DNA of 64,000 bases from Deltaproteobacteria bacterium (GCA_016717595.1 JADKFE010000029.1:1-64000), one strand, 5' to 3'; counted from the first letter of the stretch, positions 31,698 to 41,237 are shown. Made by a program: numbers and translations. The notes: a model not told the origin generated them from the letters alone.

Positions 31698-32516
31698 GTG
31701 ATCAACTCCCTCGACGTCCTCGGTCGCCACGGCGCGTCAGAGCTGGGCCTGCCCGAGCACGCGATGGTGCGCTGCATCTTGCCCCTGCCCACCGGCGACG
31801 TCGCCTTGGGCAGCGACTACGACCTCACCCTCTGGCGCGCCGGGCGCTTCATGGCGTTCCCCTTCCCCCAAGGCGCCCGACGTGAGAGCCGCCGCGTAGA
31901 GAGCATGGCGGTGCACGACGGCGTCTTACACATCGGGACGATGCGCAGCCGCTTTGAGTGGCCGTTCAGAGGCCAAGCCGCGGGCAGAGGCCACCCCCTG
32001 GACGGCGCCGGGGGCTTTGACGACCTGCGCGCGGTGTTCTCTGACGGCGCGCGCCTGCTCATGGGCTGGCGCCTGCGCCTTGACGGCGGCGTGGGCCCCC
32101 CCGAGAGCATCGCCTTCGTCGTCGCCTGGGGCCGCACCTTCGCGGGCACCATCGACGGCCAGCTCTGGGAGGTAGACGGCGAGAAGGTGCGCGACTTCGT
32201 GGCGATGGGCAAAGGCCGCCCCGTGCGCCACCTGGGCTTCGCCTACAAACAGCTCTGGGCCTGCGCCGCCGGGGCCCTGCACCGCTGGGACGGCGAGACC
32301 TGGCGCCAGCGCGACCGGGAGCCCTACGCCCTCCACACCGACGCCCATGGCCGACTCTGGCTGCTCGCTGAGGGGGGCCTGTGGGTGAGCGAAGACGGCG
32401 GCTGGCCTCACCCGGTGAAGATCCCGCTGGACCGGCCTTGGGCGCTGGGCTCCACCGAGGGGCGCCTATGGATCGGGTGTAAGGGTGGGGTCGTCGTCGC
32501 GCGGCTCCCCGACTGA
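31698..32516 (+). CDS. Beta-propeller-like protein of unknown function
   Basis: From GTG at 31698 (about 272 residues) the protein shows six or so blade-like repeats with the pattern W-small-hydrophobic-G-aromatic: VALGSDYDLTLWRAGRF, VVAWGRTFAGTIDGQLWEV, KQLWACAAGALHRWDG, HGRLWLLAEGGLWVSEDG and TEGRLWIGCKGGVVV. There is no signal peptide. The in-frame ORF extends upstream, but the GTG starts just before the first blade. It overlaps the end of the convergent glycosyltransferase gene by 51 bp. Confidence 0.55.
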   Translation: MINSLDVLGRHGASELGLPEHAMVRCILPLPTGDVALGSDYDLTLWRAGRFMAFPFPQGARRESRRVESMAVHDGVLHIGTMRSRFEWPFRGQAAGRGHPLDGAGGFDDLRAVFSDGARLLMGWRLRLDGGVGPPESIAFVVAWGRTFAGTIDGQLWEVDGEKVRDFVAMGKGRPVRHLGFAYKQLWACAAGALHRWDGETWRQRDREPYALHTDAHGRLWLLAEGGLWVSEDGGWPHPVKIPLDRPWALGSTEGRLWIGCKGGVVVARLPD

Positions 32517-34022
32517 GGCGGGGGGCGCCCGTTTGGGCGCGGCGAGGGCCTTGGCGGCCTCAGCGGCGCGGTCGGCCGCCGTCTTGGGCACCCACAGCGC
32601 CGCCGGACGCACCCGCCAGCCGGTGCGGGTGTTGAACGCTCGACCGGGCAGCTTGATGCGGGCGCCCTCTTTGTAGTGCTCACGCTGGCCGTACTTGATG
32701 TCTTTCTGGGAGACGAGCAGGGCCGCCCAGACCTGCTGGGCCATGGCCTCCTCGACGACGGAGGGGTTCTGGTAGAGCGGGCCGCGCTTGTGCTGGATGT
32801 CCCACAGCGAGATCAGCGGCAGGCTGGGCTTCTTGCCGACGAGGTGGGGATACCAGGGGAACTGCGGGGCGAAGATCTCGCCCTCGACGGCGCGGAGCTG
32901 GGTGAGGAGCTGCTCTCCGGCGGCGCGGTCGGCCTCGGTGGGCACATAGTCTTCAGCCTTCTCCCAGCCGGTGCGGGTGAGCTGGGCGCTCAACAGCACC
33001 GCGACCAGGGGCACAGCCCAGGCCCGGCCCTCAAAGGCCCGGCAGAAGGCGCCGATCGCCGCGCCGCCCGCCGCCGCCACGGCCCAATGCCCGGGCATCA
33101 GCACGTTGATGAAGCCGCCGTGATGGGCCCGCATCAGCATACAGGCCCCGGCGGCCACGGCGAGCACCCCCAGCCACAAGGGCGCCCCTTCGCCCCGACG
33201 GCGCAGAGTCACGGCGAGCCAGGCCACCGACGCCGCGGCGAAGAGCGGCAACGACGACGGCAGCTCCTTCGTGATCGTCGGCAGGGCCCGGTCCGCCACC
33301 AGGGGGTGTGTGGCGGGCACGCCGAGGAGGTAGGTCAGAAACATGCCGTCTGTGGCGAGCTGCAAGAGCCCCGTCGCCAGAAGCGCCGGGCCCGCAGAGG
33401 CCGCGGTGAACAAGGCCGCCCGGCGCCAGCCCACGCTCCACCACAACCACAAGGCGATGGGCAGGCCGAACAAGGCGAGGTTGTGTTTGGCCAGAAACGC
33501 CAACGCGAGCAGCAGGCCAGAGGCCACGACGGGGGCGGGGCTGGCAAAACGCGCCAGAGTGATCGCCCAGGCGGCGAGGCCCACGGCCACGGCGTCGGCG
33601 CGCACGAGGTCCATGAACGTGCCCGACTCCTCCCAGGTCGTCAAAAACGCCGCGCCTGCCCCGACGGCGATCCCCCACGGCGCGCCTTCACGTCGGGCGG
33701 CGGTGATCGCGGCGGCGGCGGCGAGGAGCGTGCCCACGATCGAGAGCCCCCGGCCCACGAGGTACGACGGCTCACCGATGAGGCTGATCAAGAACGGGTA
33801 GAGCGGCGGGTAGATGTAGGGGATGAACTCGGCGCTCGGCGCGGGGTAGAGCGGCAGGCCTTGCTCTAAGCGCAGGGCGTGAACGAGCATGCCGCCCTCC
33901 ATCCACTCGATGTCGAAGGGGTAGACGAGGCGCGGCGCGACATAGCCCCCGAGGGTGATGATCACCCACACGCTGAGGCTAAAGACGAGGAGCTGGCTCA
34001 GGACGTTGAAGACGCGGGGCAT
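32466..34022 (-). CDS. GT39/ArnT-like polytopic glycosyltransferase
   Basis: About 518 residues with ten or more membrane helices. The first periplasmic loop contains YPFDIEWMEGG, fitting the acidic motif of GT-C glycosyltransferases, and YIYPPLYPFLISL follows. The C-terminal 150 residues are soluble. Such enzymes use polyprenyl-phosphate sugars to modify lipids or proteins. I prefer ATG at 34022 (MPRVFNVL) over TTG at 34034. The substrate is unknown. Confidence 0.75.
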   Translation of the reverse strand: MPRVFNVLSQLLVFSLSVWVIITLGGYVAPRLVYPFDIEWMEGGMLVHALRLEQGLPLYPAPSAEFIPYIYPPLYPFLISLIGEPSYLVGRGLSIVGTLLAAAAAITAARREGAPWGIAVGAGAAFLTTWEESGTFMDLVRADAVAVGLAAWAITLARFASPAPVVASGLLLALAFLAKHNLALFGLPIALWLWWSVGWRRAALFTAASAGPALLATGLLQLATDGMFLTYLLGVPATHPLVADRALPTITKELPSSLPLFAAASVAWLAVTLRRRGEGAPLWLGVLAVAAGACMLMRAHHGGFINVLMPGHWAVAAAGGAAIGAFCRAFEGRAWAVPLVAVLLSAQLTRTGWEKAEDYVPTEADRAAGEQLLTQLRAVEGEIFAPQFPWYPHLVGKKPSLPLISLWDIQHKRGPLYQNPSVVEEAMAQQVWAALLVSQKDIKYGQREHYKEGARIKLPGRAFNTRTGWRVRPAALWVPKTAADRAAEAAKALAAPKRAPPASVGEPRDDDPTLTPDP

Positions 34023-34151
34023 ATCTTGGGGCAATATCGTGTCTGCGCGCAGGGTTCACCCATCTGGGTCCTCAAGCGCCGCTTGCCGAGCCGCCCCGTC
34101 GGGATACGGCAAACCTTCGCTCTCCAGCCCGCACCCCCAAAGGAGCACCCC

Positions 34152-34646
34152 ATGAAGCGGATCGCCCTCGCCCTCTCTCTGACCGCCGCCCTCGCCGCCT
34201 CGGTGGCCATCGCGGGCGACGTGAAGCTCCCCGGCGGCGTGAAGGTGGACCCCCGCAGCGGCGCCGTCGCCGCCACCCCCGGCGCCAAGGGTGAGAAGGC
34301 CGATGAGGCCGCGTGCTCCATCGTCGTGCCCGCCGGGGTGACGGTGGTGAAGGGCCAGCAGGTGCTCATCAACAACGACGTGAAGGCGCTGGTGTGCCCC
34401 GGCGCCCAGGTCACCGTCACCGCGAACAACGCCACGCTGTACATCGCCGGGGAGGCTGATGTCTCCGTGGCCGGGAACAGCGCCAAGGTCTACGCCCACG
34501 GCGCGGGCCGCCTCGCCGTCGCCGGGAACAACGCCTCGGTCTACACCGACAAGCTCGCCCTCACCGTCGTGAGCGGCGAAGGCTCCAAGCTCCTCCAGTG
34601 CCAGCGGGTCGCCCTCGACACCGGCGCCGTGCAGAGCGGCTGCTGA
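34152..34646 (+). CDS. Small secreted DUF3060-like beta-repeat protein
   Basis: The 164-residue protein begins MKRIALALSLTAALAASVAIAG (signal peptide, cut after AIA). The mature part has short beta repeats: VLINNDVKALVCPGAQVTV, ATLYIAGEADVSVAGNSAKV and GRLAVAGNNASVYTD, similar to DUF3060 stacked-sheet proteins. Two cysteines near the C-terminus could form a disulfide. An AAAGGAG box lies 8 bp before the ATG, a strong ribosome site. It is periplasmic or surface located; function unknown. Confidence 0.7.
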   Translation: MKRIALALSLTAALAASVAIAGDVKLPGGVKVDPRSGAVAATPGAKGEKADEAACSIVVPAGVTVVKGQQVLINNDVKALVCPGAQVTVTANNATLYIAGEADVSVAGNSAKVYAHGAGRLAVAGNNASVYTDKLALTVVSGEGSKLLQCQRVALDTGAVQSGC

Positions 34647-34739
34647 GAGTTTCGGGTCGTGTGAGCTTCGATCGTCTCATTCGGGCGGCCTGTGCTAAAC
34701 TGCCTGGGCCCCACCCCTCTGAAGACGAGGAGGTCCATC

Positions 34740-35945
34740 ATGGCCTCGCCCCTCACGCTCCCTGACGCCAAGCACCTGCCCGATGTGATCGCCAAGGTGC
34801 AAGAGGCCCTGGCCGCGGTCGCCGCGCCCCTAGAGGCCGCCATCGGCAACGCCACCGCGGCGCTTGGCAACGCGGCCTCGGCGCTCTCCGAGGCGGCCCA
34901 AGGCGCCGCATCCGCGCTCTCCGACGCGGCGTCAAACATCGCCAGCTCTCTGCAGAGCGCCGCGCAGAGCCTCGCCGAGAACCTCTCTAGCGCGATCTCC
35001 AACGTGGCCTCGTCCATTCAAGACGCCGCCGCCGGGGTGGTCAGCTCCATCAGCGACTCCTTGGGCGACATCGCGTCCAACCTGCAGTCGAGCTTGGGGG
35101 ATCTCGCCTCCAACCTCTCTGAGGCCGGCGCGGGCATCGTCGACTCCCTCAAGGGTGGTCTTGAGGCCGCCGCGAGCAAGATTCAGGACGCCGCGGCGGG
35201 CATCACCAGCAAGGTCACCGACGCCGTCGCGGGCGTGACGGAGGGCCTCAACAACGCCATGAGCCAGGTCGCGGACAAGGTTCAGTCCGCGGTGCAAGAC
35301 GTCACCCAGCAGCTCCGCGAGGGCCTCGACACGCTCTCGACCACGGTGAAAGACACCGTCGCCGCCGCCACCGAGCAGATCAACGGCGCGATGACCAAGG
35401 TGAGCGAGGCGATGAACGGCGCGGTGAGCGCGGCGACGGGCGCGCTCAACGACGCGGTGGGCGGCGTACAGAGCGCGCTCACCGAGCAGCTCGGCGGCGT
35501 GAGCGGCCTCATCAACGACACAGTCGGCCAGGTGGCCCCCGACCTCGCCGCGAAGGCCACGGGCGCGATCAGCGACGCCACGGGGAAGATCGGCGAGGCC
35601 GCGGGCGCGGTGACCGGCGCGGCGGCGAAGGCCGGCGAGGCCGTGAGCGGCGCCACGGCGAAGGCCACAGAGGCGGTCGCTGGCGCCACGGCCGCGGCGA
35701 GCGAGGCGGTCTCCGCGGCGCTGGACCCCGTCACCCAAGCCGCCAACAAAGCCATGGACGACGTGAACGGCGCGGTCACCTCCGGGATGGCATCCGCCAC
35801 AAAGGGCGTGAGCGACGCCACGAGCAGCGTGAACGACTCGGTGAAGACGGCCATGGGCGACGCCAAGGGCGCGGTGGACAAAGCCGCGAACACGATGCGT
35901 CAGGTCGGCAGCGCCGTCACCCGGGCCTCGGCCCTCGGCGGCTGA
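34740..35945 (+). CDS. Alanine-rich protein built from 31 uninterrupted 11-residue repeats
   Basis: The 401-residue protein starts at ATG 34740 with a GAGGAGG ribosome site. After a 44-residue lead, residues 45-385 divide without a gap into 31 units of exactly eleven residues, typified by AASALSDAASN, VASSIQDAAAG and VTEGLNNAMSQ: hydrophobic or Ala at 1, 2, 5 and 8-9, Ser/Asp/Glu between. Hendecads form right-handed coiled coils or long amphipathic helices, as in LEA, apolipoprotein-like and some phasin proteins. There is no signal peptide or membrane helix. It may coat a lipid or polymer surface or protect proteins during desiccation; this is inference. Confidence 0.8.
   Translation: MASPLTLPDAKHLPDVIAKVQEALAAVAAPLEAAIGNATAALGNAASALSEAAQGAASALSDAASNIASSLQSAAQSLAENLSSAISNVASSIQDAAAGVVSSISDSLGDIASNLQSSLGDLASNLSEAGAGIVDSLKGGLEAAASKIQDAAAGITSKVTDAVAGVTEGLNNAMSQVADKVQSAVQDVTQQLREGLDTLSTTVKDTVAAATEQINGAMTKVSEAMNGAVSAATGALNDAVGGVQSALTEQLGGVSGLINDTVGQVAPDLAAKATGAISDATGKIGEAAGAVTGAAAKAGEAVSGATAKATEAVAGATAAASEAVSAALDPVTQAANKAMDDVNGAVTSGMASATKGVSDATSSVNDSVKTAMGDAKGAVDKAANTMRQVGSAVTRASALGG
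34872..35894 (+). repeat. 33-bp imperfect tandem repeat x31 (hendecads)
   Basis: Thirty-one consecutive 33-bp units, each coding eleven residues in register with no insertions or deletions. DNA identity between units is low to moderate, so selection is on the protein periodicity rather than recent expansion. Confidence 0.8.
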
Positions 35946-35977
35946 GTCGGGCGTCATTCAGCACAGATTTCGGGCGG

Positions 35978-37512
35978 TCACTCCACGAGCGCGCCGCCGT
36001 CGGCCGCTGTGCCCGGTGAGTAGCCCGCGCCGCCGTGGGTCACCCAAGGCGCCGGTGATCTCCGGCGAGCGGGTGATCGCCGCGTCTCGCTCCAGATCGT
36101 CGCTGAGATGATCTGAAGCGCAGGCAGACTTCGGCACAGTCACCCCAGCTCAGGGCCAGGACCGTCTCTCCGTCAGGCGTAGACAGTCGCAGCACGTCTC
36201 CGGCGTTCTGTAGGTTGAGGCTGCCGTCGAAGTCGGCGATCTGCACGGTCACCCCACCAAACGGGCCCGTGGGCACGCCGCCGCCGAACACCACCAGGGC
36301 CTCGCCGGGGCCCAGGCTCGTCCCGACGGGGAATCTGTGTCGGAAGGAGTCCTCGGCGTCGCCGAGGCCCCAGCCCGCGAGACAGACCGCGCTGTCCCCG
36401 GTGTTCACCAGCTCCACCAGCTCGTCTTGCAGGTTGTCCCGCGCGCCGTCGCCGTTGGCGTCTCCGGGCGCGTCGTTCGGCGGGTCGGCGAGCACCTCAT
36501 TGAACACGATCCCCGCGCCTTCGGCGGCCGTAGACGGCTGGCAGGGCGTGGCCCCGTCGGGGCGAAACAGCCACCACGCCGCCGAGCCCGCCATCTGTGT
36601 GACGTTGTGCGCGGCGCCGGGCACCTCGCTCTGGGTCCAGCGGTGGGGCTCTCCCAGACCCTCTACGGTCGCCATGAAGTGCCGCCCACGCTCCAGGCGG
36701 TTTGTGCCTTGTGCCTGGGCCTCGTCTGTGCCACGAAGGTCGGGATCTTCATCGGCGGTGGCGGTGTCGGCCTGGCCAAGCAGCACGATCAGCTCTCGGC
36801 TGAGCGCTTGGGTGACGTCTTTCCTCCCGACGGGGGAGCCCGTGAGGCCATAGGGCATCTCTGTGTTGGGATCACCCGCGCTGGAGACGGGCAGGGTGTA
36901 CCAGCCGGCGTTGGCCGCCACGGCGCGTCTCACCCGGGCCGTGGGGTGGAACAACAAGAGCCGGTGGGTGAACTGCGCCCCGGCGCTGTGGCCAAAGACG
37001 AGGTAATCGCAGCGAGACCCGGCGCCGGGGAGCGCGCCCTTGATCGCCTCAAAGAGGTGCTCCAGCTCCATAAAGGTGGTGTCGCTCTCGGGGCGCCACT
37101 CCCCGGCGTCGTAGGTGCCGCCCGAGGGGGGCCCGTCGACGCCGAGGCCCAGGGTGTAGTCCTCGCTGTTGGGGTAGAGGCGCTCGGGGAACTCCGGCGC
37201 GATGGCCAAGGCCCCGGCGCGCTCGGCGTAGGGGGCGATGGCCGCGAGGTAGGCCTGGGCGTCTCGTCTCGCGCCGTGCAGGACAAAGACGATGGGGCCC
37301 GTGGCCTCGTCGAAGCCTGTGGCCCGGTAGGTGGTCGCCGTGAGCGTGTTGTTGTCGCGGGCGACGAAGCTGAGCGAGCCCGTACGCTGACTGAGGGTCT
37401 CGGCCCCGGTGAGGATCGCGGGGTAGGGATCGCGCCGCTCACAGTCGGTCGTCGCGCCGCAGCCGTGCGCCGCGGCGAGCAGAAGGATCGGAGGAAGAAA
37501 CCGGCGCGTCAT
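35978..37512 (-). pseudogene. Alpha/beta hydrolase lipoprotein with lamin-tail domain, C-terminus frameshifted
   Basis: The ATG at 37512 begins MTRRFLPPILLLAAAHGC (lipobox). Residues about 60-310 are a PHB-depolymerase/esterase-like alpha/beta hydrolase with VFVLHGARRDA (oxyanion) and YLVFGHSAGAQF (nucleophile Ser). Then comes a lamin-tail domain: IVFNEVLADPP, ELVELVNTGDSAVCLAGWGLGD, ALVVFGGG. After GDCAEVC the frame shifts near 36110 and again near 36045, where the natural tail ITRSPEITGAWVTHGG is regained to a stop at 35978. The product is probably a cell-surface esterase anchored as a lipoprotein, the LTD acting as a binding module. Confidence 0.8.
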
Positions 37513-37589
37513 AGAATCCCTCAGGGTGCAGCCCTATGATGAAGGGTCTCTATGCCAACTTCACCCCCGCCACCACCCCTGATCCCCTG

Positions 37590-40013
37590 ATGACCGACGC
37601 CCAGCCCCCGATCCCGCGTGGACATCTGCGCCGCCATGTGCGTGAGCTCACCGCCGCGCTGCTGGTGGTCGCGCTGATGCAGGTCATGCTTGGGGCGATG
37701 TTGGTCGTGCGGCGTGGTGGCATCGAGCCGGCCATCAGGCGCACCAGGGAGATGTTGGCGCAGCTGAACGAGAGCCTACGGATCGCCATCTCGCCAGGGG
37801 AGCCCGGCGCTGACGTCGACGACAAGGAGGGCTGGTCGAGCCGCCACGCGCAGGTTCGGCAGGCGTTGGTCTCGCGGAATCTGGCGATCCTCCAGCGATT
37901 CGACTCGACCTACGCCCAGGCGGTCATGGAGACCGATGGCCGAGGGGACGCCGGGGCGGCGCGTCGCCAGGCGCACCTGCGCTATGTGACGGCGATGGTC
38001 GACGCCATGGTGGCCGAGGTGCAGGCGCGTCTGCCACGTCTACGCACGCTCCTGCTGCTCATCCTCGCGCTGATCCTGCTGCCGCTGGTGACCCTCGCCC
38101 TCGCGGTGTGGCGCTTCTACCTGCCGATCTCCCGACAGATCCTCCTCACCGATCAAGAGCTGGAGCAGGCGAAGTCGATGCTCCTGGCCAAAGAGCGTGA
38201 CGCCGAGCAGCTCTCTGAGGTCACCTTGGCGGGCCTCGCCGTGCGGCAGTTTCGTGAGCAGATCAACGCCTCGCGGCGCCTACAAGACCAGCTTCGGCTA
38301 GAGCAGGCCAGCCGGGCGCTCGTGGAGGGCCTCGTCGGCGGGCAGAGCCCCGAAGAGATCGAGGAGCGCCTCGTGCGCCTCTGCGGCGCCATCGCCCAGC
38401 GCGCGGAGATGACGCGGTGTTCAGTCGGGCTCACCGCCCGGGCGACGGGGGCCGCGCCGCGGGTCGTGGAGTGGACCGTTGAGGGGGCGCCGCCTTGGCA
38501 GGACAGCCTGCTGGCGGGCGGGGCGAACCAAGCCGCCATGACCCACATTCACCTTCAAGAGGTGATGGCCATCGGCGACACCTGGAAGCTGGACAGCGCC
38601 GTTGCGCCGCTGCGGCCCCAGTTTGATCGTTATCAGGTGCGCGCGATGTTGACCGTGCGGGTTGGCCCAGAGCACGCGCCCTTGGGCACGATCTCGTTGT
38701 CCTCGCGTAAGCCGCATGAGTGGACGGAGTCCGAGATAAACGACCTTCGCCTCATCTCCCACATCGTCGCTGGCGCCTTGGAGGCGAGAAACGCCCAGCG
38801 CGCCTTGGAGCACGAGCGCCAGGCCCTCGCCCAGCGTGTGGCCGAACAGACCGCCGAGCTGACCTCGGCCAACGCGGCCTTGGTGCAGATGATGTGGACC
38901 AAGGACCGCTTCTTGGCGAACATGAGCCATGAGCTGCGCACGCCGCTCTCGGTGGTGGTCACCTCGGCGGATCTCCTGCACCAGGGCCTCTACGGGGCGC
39001 TCAGCTCCCGGCAGCAGCGGGGCCTCGACCCCTTACGCCGCGGCGCCCAGCACCTGCTCACCCTCATCGAGGACCTGCTCGATCTCAGCCGCATCGAGTC
39101 GGGGCGACTGCCCATTGACCTCGACTGGTGTGACGCGGCGGACCTCGCCCGGGTGAGCGCGCAGTTTGTGCGCAGTCTCGCGTTCAAGAAGGGCGTCAGC
39201 CTGAGCACAGACGTCGGCGTCGAGCCCGCCATGCTCCAGTGTGACCCCCGCCGGGTCAAACAGATCCTCATCAACCTCTTGGGCAACGCCGTGAAGTTCA
39301 CGCCCTCGGGCCGAGAGGTGGGCATAAATGTCTCCCAAGGGGCCGACGAGGTCTCGTTTACTGTGTGGGATAAGGGCCTGGGCATCTCTCTGGAGGATCA
39401 GGCGCGCATCTTTCGGCCCTTTGAGCAGCTCGCGCAGAACCCCGCCGACGCCGGGGGCACGGGCCTGGGCCTCGCCTTGGTGAGCCACCTCGTCGCCCTG
39501 CACAGCGGGCGGGTCAGCGTGCGCTCGGCGCCCGGAGAAGGCAGCACCTTCGTGGTGACCCTGCCTGTGCGGCAGGCGGGCTTCTCGGAGAGCCCCGTTC
39601 TGGCACCCGCCACAGAGACCACCCCGAGGGCCGACCCCGCCGGGCGCCTGCTCATCGCTGAAGACAACGAAGACACCCGCGAGCTTCTGCGTGAGCTGTT
39701 CACGAGCTTTGGCTGGGAGGTGTTTGAGGCGGACGACGGCGAGGCCGCCTGGGCGCTCTTGCCCACTGTGCGCCCCGACGTGCTGCTGACCGATGTTCAT
39801 ATGCCCCGGCTCACCGGCCTCGATCTCACCCGCCGCCTACGCGCCGACCCCGTCTGGGGGGCCCTGCCCGTCGTCATCCACACCGCCGTCGCCATGCGTG
39901 GGGACGAGGAGCGCTGCTTGGGCGCTGGGGCGAACGCCTACTTCGCCAAGCCCGTCGACCTGCGGCGCCTGGAGTCGGCGCTTCGGGGCCTCATCCGTGG
40001 GGCCAACGCCTGA
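37590..40013 (+). CDS. Hybrid sensor histidine kinase (2 TM, GAF-like, HisKA, HATPase, receiver)
   Basis: From ATG at 37590 the protein has 807 residues. A first membrane helix (ALLVVALMQVMLGAMLVV) and a second near residue 150-170 (LLLLILALILLPLVTLAL) enclose a 110-residue periplasmic sensor. A coiled coil and GAF-like domain (about 250-400) follow. FLANMSHELRTPL carries the phosphorylated His447; the ATPase has NLLGNAVKF, DKGLGIS and GGTGLGLAL. The receiver domain at the C-terminus has LLTDVHMPRL with Asp735 and the conserved Lys in AKPVD. No cognate response regulator is adjacent. Its end overlaps the convergent methyltransferase gene by 76 bp. Confidence 0.92.
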   Translation: MTDAQPPIPRGHLRRHVRELTAALLVVALMQVMLGAMLVVRRGGIEPAIRRTREMLAQLNESLRIAISPGEPGADVDDKEGWSSRHAQVRQALVSRNLAILQRFDSTYAQAVMETDGRGDAGAARRQAHLRYVTAMVDAMVAEVQARLPRLRTLLLLILALILLPLVTLALAVWRFYLPISRQILLTDQELEQAKSMLLAKERDAEQLSEVTLAGLAVRQFREQINASRRLQDQLRLEQASRALVEGLVGGQSPEEIEERLVRLCGAIAQRAEMTRCSVGLTARATGAAPRVVEWTVEGAPPWQDSLLAGGANQAAMTHIHLQEVMAIGDTWKLDSAVAPLRPQFDRYQVRAMLTVRVGPEHAPLGTISLSSRKPHEWTESEINDLRLISHIVAGALEARNAQRALEHERQALAQRVAEQTAELTSANAALVQMMWTKDRFLANMSHELRTPLSVVVTSADLLHQGLYGALSSRQQRGLDPLRRGAQHLLTLIEDLLDLSRIESGRLPIDLDWCDAADLARVSAQFVRSLAFKKGVSLSTDVGVEPAMLQCDPRRVKQILINLLGNAVKFTPSGREVGINVSQGADEVSFTVWDKGLGISLEDQARIFRPFEQLAQNPADAGGTGLGLALVSHLVALHSGRVSVRSAPGEGSTFVVTLPVRQAGFSESPVLAPATETTPRADPAGRLLIAEDNEDTRELLRELFTSFGWEVFEADDGEAAWALLPTVRPDVLLTDVHMPRLTGLDLTRRLRADPVWGALPVVIHTAVAMRGDEERCLGAGANAYFAKPVDLRRLESALRGLIRGANA

Positions 40014-41056
40014 CGGCACAACCTCGACGTGCTCGGCGCGACGACCTGCTCGCCCTCGGCCCAGATCGTTGTGGGCGTGGTGAGGCGCAGCGCGCGCTCT
40101 TGACGGGTCATCACCCCCACGCCCAAGGACTCGGCGACGTGCCCCGGGGGCTTCCCGGCGGCGACACGCTGGGCCAGCCAGTCGTGGTGGTGGGTGAGGC
40201 GGGCGGCGGCGCGGGACGCGGCCCAGGGCCGGGCGCTCAACAGGCGGTCTCGGGCGAGGGCCATGAGGCTTGGCTCACGGTCTACGCCGACGCTGGATCG
40301 CCCGGTCGCCAGCGCGGCCAGAGACGTCGTGCCGGTGCCCAAGAAGGGGTCTAAGACCACGTCCCCTTCGATGGAGTACATCAGGATCAGCCGGTAGGGC
40401 AGCTCCAGGGGGTAAGCGGCGCTGCGGGCCCGGGCCTCGGGGTCCACCAGGCGCTGATCGGCGCCGAGCAGGTCTGTCCAGAGGTCGGAGAACCACTGGT
40501 TACGCTCCTCCCAAAAGTACGCCGAGGCCGCCCGGCGGGCCTGCTCCTCCTTGGAGAACAGGCGTTTGCCCCCTTTGCGCAGGATGAGGATGTACTCGTG
40601 CTCATAGGTGACGTAGGCCCCGGCGGGCAAGGTGCCCGAGCCCATGAACTTGTTGGGGGAGTTGTTCGGTTTGCGCCAGAGGATGTCGGGCAGGGGCGTG
40701 AGGCCCAGGCGCATCGCCGCGGTGAGGACGCGGGCGTGGTTTGGGTAGAGGCAGAACTGATCGTTGAGGCTGCGGGTGGCGTCGCCGATGTTCACACACA
40801 AGAAGCCGCCGTCGGCGAGCACCCGGGCGCACTCCGCCCACACGGCGTCGAGGGCCTGGTGTTGGGCCTCAAAGCAGGCCATGCCCTGCCCGGCGTCCAG
40901 GGCCTCGCCCGAGGCGGGGCTCAGGGCGCGGAACACCTCGTCCCACATCTGCACCATGGGGTAGGGCGGCGAGGTGACGATGAGCTGGACCGAGGCGGTC
41001 TCTACGCCGTTGAGCTGGCGGGCGTCGCCGAGGAGCAGCCGGTGGGTGGTCCGCAT
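39938..41056 (-). CDS. Beta-class site-specific DNA methyltransferase
   Basis: From ATG at 41056 (MRTTHRLLLGDARQL) the protein has 372 residues. Motif IV IVTSPPYPM comes first (about residue 28) and the SAM-binding motif I DPFLGTGTTSLAAL much later, the order of beta-class N6-adenine or N4-cytosine methyltransferases. DILWRKPNNSPN and YEHEYILILRKG are further family motifs. SPPY rather than DPPY slightly favours N4-cytosine, though CcrM-like adenine enzymes also vary. No restriction endonuclease is nearby, so it is an orphan methyltransferase. The C-terminal 25 residues overlap the kinase gene convergently and may be out of frame. Confidence 0.85.
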   Translation of the reverse strand: MRTTHRLLLGDARQLNGVETASVQLIVTSPPYPMVQMWDEVFRALSPASGEALDAGQGMACFEAQHQALDAVWAECARVLADGGFLCVNIGDATRSLNDQFCLYPNHARVLTAAMRLGLTPLPDILWRKPNNSPNKFMGSGTLPAGAYVTYEHEYILILRKGGKRLFSKEEQARRAASAYFWEERNQWFSDLWTDLLGADQRLVDPEARARSAAYPLELPYRLILMYSIEGDVVLDPFLGTGTTSLAALATGRSSVGVDREPSLMALARDRLLSARPWAASRAAARLTHHHDWLAQRVAAGKPPGHVAESLGVGVMTRQERALRLTTPTTIWAEGEQVVAPSTSRLCRQALAPRMRPRSADSRRRRSTGLAK

Positions 41057-41190
41057 CCCGGCGTCATATGGCGGCGCAGGGTGGGCGGCAATCCAGCGGC
41101 GCTGCGCCAATCCGGGGCGCTGCTCCATTTTGGAGCACCTCCCGCGCCGCGCCGCCCCACGACAGAGCGCCGTAAGCAAGGACTCGCCCC

Positions 41191-41206
41191 TGGCATACGT
41201 ATTGCA
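41191..41206 (+). promoter_or_regulatory. Sigma-54 (-24/-12) promoter
   Basis: TGGCATACGTATTGCA matches the sigma-54 consensus TGGCAC-N5-TTGCA with GG (41192-41193) and GC (41204-41205) exactly at the -24/-12 spacing. The predicted transcription start near 41217 leaves a 21-base leader with CTGGAGG as ribosome site before the ATG at 41238. It therefore drives the TPR gene and perhaps the FHA/sigma-54 activator-like gene downstream. Confidence 0.75.
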
Positions 41207-41237
41207 AATGAAGGGTTCAACACCCCCTGGAGGCCAC

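Noticed and set aside
34740..35945. Phage tape-measure or methyl-accepting protein
   Set aside because: No membrane segments, no signalling hairpin and no phage genes nearby; strict 11-residue period differs from the 7-residue period of those proteins.
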